A stretch of DNA of 43,521 nucleotides from Nitrospira sp. (lineage in GTDB: Bacteria > Nitrospirota > Nitrospiria > Nitrospirales > Nitrospiraceae), in contig JAOUHJ010000024.1 in NCBI GenBank assembly GCA_029865225.1, positions 1-43,521 on the forward strand, in the 5' to 3' direction. Numbering within the stretch: the stretch's first letter is position 1; each line of letters starts with the position of its first letter. Positions 42,000 to 43,521 of the stretch are shown piece by piece. Both the position numbers and the translations under genes were made by a program. A model generated the notes under the pieces. That model was given only the letters and a program-made list of their open reading frames with translations, made no database searches and was not told where the DNA came from.

Positions 42000-42428
42000 T
42001 CACGGGGACAGGATCTCTCGCGCCGCAGTGGAGGCAAAGAAGCCTTGATCTCGGAGCGTGGCAAACCAAGCTCGGGCAAACTCCTGCAAGTCCTGATTCA
42101 GCGCGGGCAGGACAGGGGTGCGCCTGCCCACTTCGTCATACCGATAGACTTCCTGAAAGATCCCCAGATAGTCGTTACTATATGACACCGGTTCGGCTGC
42201 CGGGCCGTCGGGCAAGTCGGTGAACAGGAACACAAGATCGGGATCACGCATGAGGTCGCCGCTCTGTTCATCGTATTGGCAAAGCGAGACCAATCGGTGT
42301 CCGTCTTCACTGGATCCAATCTTTTCAACCAACAGTGGCATGAAGCCGGGTACCGTGATGCGAACGGCCTGGGCGCCGCCAAGCAGCTGCTCGAGATGCG
42401 TTGCAAATTCCTGGTCGTGCTTCATCAT
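42000..42428 (-). CDS. DUF6908-domain protein, mobile-element associated
   Basis: This 142-residue protein reads MMKHDQEFATHLEQLLGGAQ, AVRITVPGFMPLLVEKIG, DGHRLVSLCQYDEQSGDLMR, DPDLVFLF, and PVSYSNDYLGIFQEVYRYDE. The LxVExI...VSLxHYxEQNGDLMxDPEMxF pattern is that of DUF6908, a family of unknown function common on plasmids and integrative elements. It is soluble, with no catalytic motif. It is followed upstream (minus-strand sense) by another small conserved gene, with 63 nt between. The two appear to be part of an integrated element whose remainder lies outside the window. Confidence 0.7.
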   Translation of the reverse strand: MMKHDQEFATHLEQLLGGAQAVRITVPGFMPLLVEKIGSSEDGHRLVSLCQYDEQSGDLMRDPDLVFLFTDLPDGPAAEPVSYSNDYLGIFQEVYRYDEVGRRTPVLPALNQDLQEFARAWFATLRDQGFFASTAAREILSP

Positions 42429-42491
42429 CTTGTTCCTTTCGTGAGGTGAAGGAAGCCCCCAGCACCGAGGCCGGAGGCTCCTTCACGGCGG

Positions 42492-42734
42492 TCAGCGACT
42501 CGACCGCTCGGTGACCCAGAGTTTCGCCTGGTGGGCGACTGCCACGAGTGCGTCAAGGTCCGCCAGTCCGAAAGATTCGGAATTCTTCCAGACTCCATCC
42601 CGGTCCTTGTACGAGCGGGCCACGGTCACGTTGTAGAACTGGCCTTTCATGCCCTCGTTCTTCCAGATGCTCGCCTTGATGCTGCTGCATCGAAGCGTGG
42701 TGACCGGCGTGGGGTTCTTGTCTTGAGGTGCCAT
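42492..42734 (-). CDS. Conserved small protein of plasmids and integrative elements
   Basis: This 80-residue protein has the text VTTLRCSSIKASIWKNEG, GQFYNVTVARSYKDRDG, and VWKNSESFGLADLDALVAVA. Proteins of this pattern (IKAxIWxNExxxGxFYNVTxxRSYKDxDxxW) recur next to DUF6908, antirestriction and replication genes. Their function is unknown; the beta-rich basic core would fit nucleic-acid binding. The start is ATG 42734. Its role may be tied to that of the DUF6908 gene, as the two are in the same direction. Confidence 0.65.
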   Translation of the reverse strand: MAPQDKNPTPVTTLRCSSIKASIWKNEGMKGQFYNVTVARSYKDRDGVWKNSESFGLADLDALVAVAHQAKLWVTERSSR

Positions 42735-43368
42735 GGTGTTGTCTCCTTGAGTTAGAGTTGATGTGTTGGCCTCTCACCAGGCGTGGAGGCCACACAGCGA
42801 CGACAAAGGAGACAGAGAGGCCGTCGCATCCTGGCGGGCTGGCGGGCCGGCGGGCGCGATGCGGAGGAATGACCGCGAAAAAGAACTGCCTTAGAGGCGG
42901 CGCGCGGGCATGATCGACGCAGCCCGCCGGTGAAAAGCCAGGGCGACGGCCGGATGCGCACCGGCACCGGACCTGAAGCCACAAGCTGGCCCCCGCTCAT
43001 TGACAGCAAAGCACTACAGAGCGGATTCAACGGACGAGGCAGAAGGTCCTCCTCAGATAGACCGAAGAGACCAAGCCAGTTCGCCACGGTGGAAGAGGGT
43101 CAACGAGTCAGCTTCGAGATGGTCATGAGCTTGACGCGCTTGTCGGCCAGCAGGCGACGATGCGCCCGGCTACATGGTTGCTGAATGCGGTGGAACGCCG
43201 AACGGCCTGACTGGGTTGCAGGGCACATGTACCATCTATCGAGGTGGGTGAGATTGAGGGAAGCGGCAGGTCGTGCAGACGGATCCGATCTCAGACGGCA
43301 TGTACATACTAGTGCTTAGTTGCATAAGTAATCGATAAGGCGTACCGTCTTGGGCAAGGAGGCCGACC
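42735..43368. other. 634-bp stretch without a supported gene
   Basis: A 111-codon minus-strand frame (GTG 43087 to 42752) begins MANWLGLFGLSEEDLLPRPL, but it has no ribosome binding site and becomes Arg/Pro-rich, so I do not call it. The sequence is GC-rich. From about 43300 it approaches the left end of an IS630-type element; TAGTGCTTAGTTGCATAAG near 43313 could be its terminal repeat, but the other end is outside the window. Confidence 0.4.
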
Positions 43369-43521
43369 ATGTCCAAGACGTCGCACAGGTTGCGGTGTTC
43401 CGAGCCAGACCGGAAGACGCTGGAGGAGTGGGCGCGGAGCCGCACCCAGGAAGCGCGCCTGGTGGAGCGAGCCAAGATCATCCTGCAATGCGTGCAAGGA
43501 CACTCGGTCAGCGACATTGCG
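43369..43521 (+). CDS. IS630-family transposase, N-terminal part (cut by window end)
   Basis: From ATG 43369, with AAGGAGG 6 nt upstream, 51 codons read MSKTSHRLRCSEPDRKTLEE, WARSRTQEARLVERAKIILQ and CVQGHSVSDIA, open to the last base. This is the helix-turn-helix start of IS630-type transposases. It differs clearly from the fragment at 829-1206, so it is another member of the family. Whether the gene is intact cannot be seen. Confidence 0.72.
   Translation, partial: MSKTSHRLRCSEPDRKTLEEWARSRTQEARLVERAKIILQCVQGHSVSDIA

Noticed and set aside
42752-43087. 111-codon minus-strand frame starting MANWLGLFGL
   Set aside because: It has a GTG start without ribosome binding site and a low-complexity Arg/Pro-rich second half; support is insufficient.

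Overview
The window carries one complete, contiguous type VI secretion system (T6SS) locus of about 27 kb, all on the minus strand. It is flanked on the left by toxin-antitoxin genes, transposon scars and two likely cargo-type proteases, and on the right by a plus-strand surface/haem-protein cluster and a mobile-element edge. No rRNA, tRNA or other marker gene was seen. The organism is therefore inferred only from style: a Gram-negative, moderately high-GC bacterium with outer-membrane lipoproteins and many c-type haem motifs. A Nitrospira-like member of the Nitrospirota is my best guess, held weakly.

Left edge (1-4460). A duplicated HicBA module (end of one hicB, a stub of hicA, then DUF1902-type mini-HicB, hicB and hicA joined by 4-nt overlaps) is followed by a truncated IS630 transposase. 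Two minus-strand genes come next: a calpain-type cysteine protease with Cys, His and Asn in place, and a zinc metallopeptidase fused to an OmpA peptidoglycan-binding domain. Neither has a signal peptide, so T6SS delivery is plausible but unproven. A BrnT/BrnA-like pair and the remnant of a REP-associated transposase close this part.

T6SS (4458-31689, minus strand). In transcription order: a gene of unknown function with a kinase-like patch, fha/tagH, tssJ, tssK, tssL, tssM, tagF, tagJ, tssA, tssB, tssC; then a 301-bp promoter gap; then hcp, tssE, tssF, tssG, clpV, vgrG, a DUF6484 gene; then a tip-loading module of DUF2169 adaptor, catalytically dead ketosynthase-like protein, DUF4150 (PAAR-like) effector and a coupled small gene that may encode immunity. 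All 13 core Tss proteins are present. Most genes overlap or sit within 35 bp of each other. Both halves have a sigma-54-type promoter (strong at hcp, weaker at the other end). About 230 bp upstream of each first gene there is a shared 20-bp motif, AGGTGAATCKGTTTAGATAC, which is my main candidate for an undescribed activator site. The activator gene itself is not in the window.

Right side (32301-41144). On the plus strand lie an autotransporter-type beta-barrel protein and two large lipoproteins that join PKD/Ig-like or PKD-like regions to C-terminal CxxCH haem motifs. Facing them on the minus strand are a lipoprotein with Sel1 repeats, a coiled coil and a caspase-like (C14) domain, and a small exported mono-haem protein. 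The last 2.4 kb hold debris typical of plasmids and integrative elements: a DUF6908 gene, a conserved 80-codon gene, a stub of a DNA-binding-protein-like gene, a 14-unit GCA repeat between inverted repeats, and the start of a second IS630 transposase cut by the window end.
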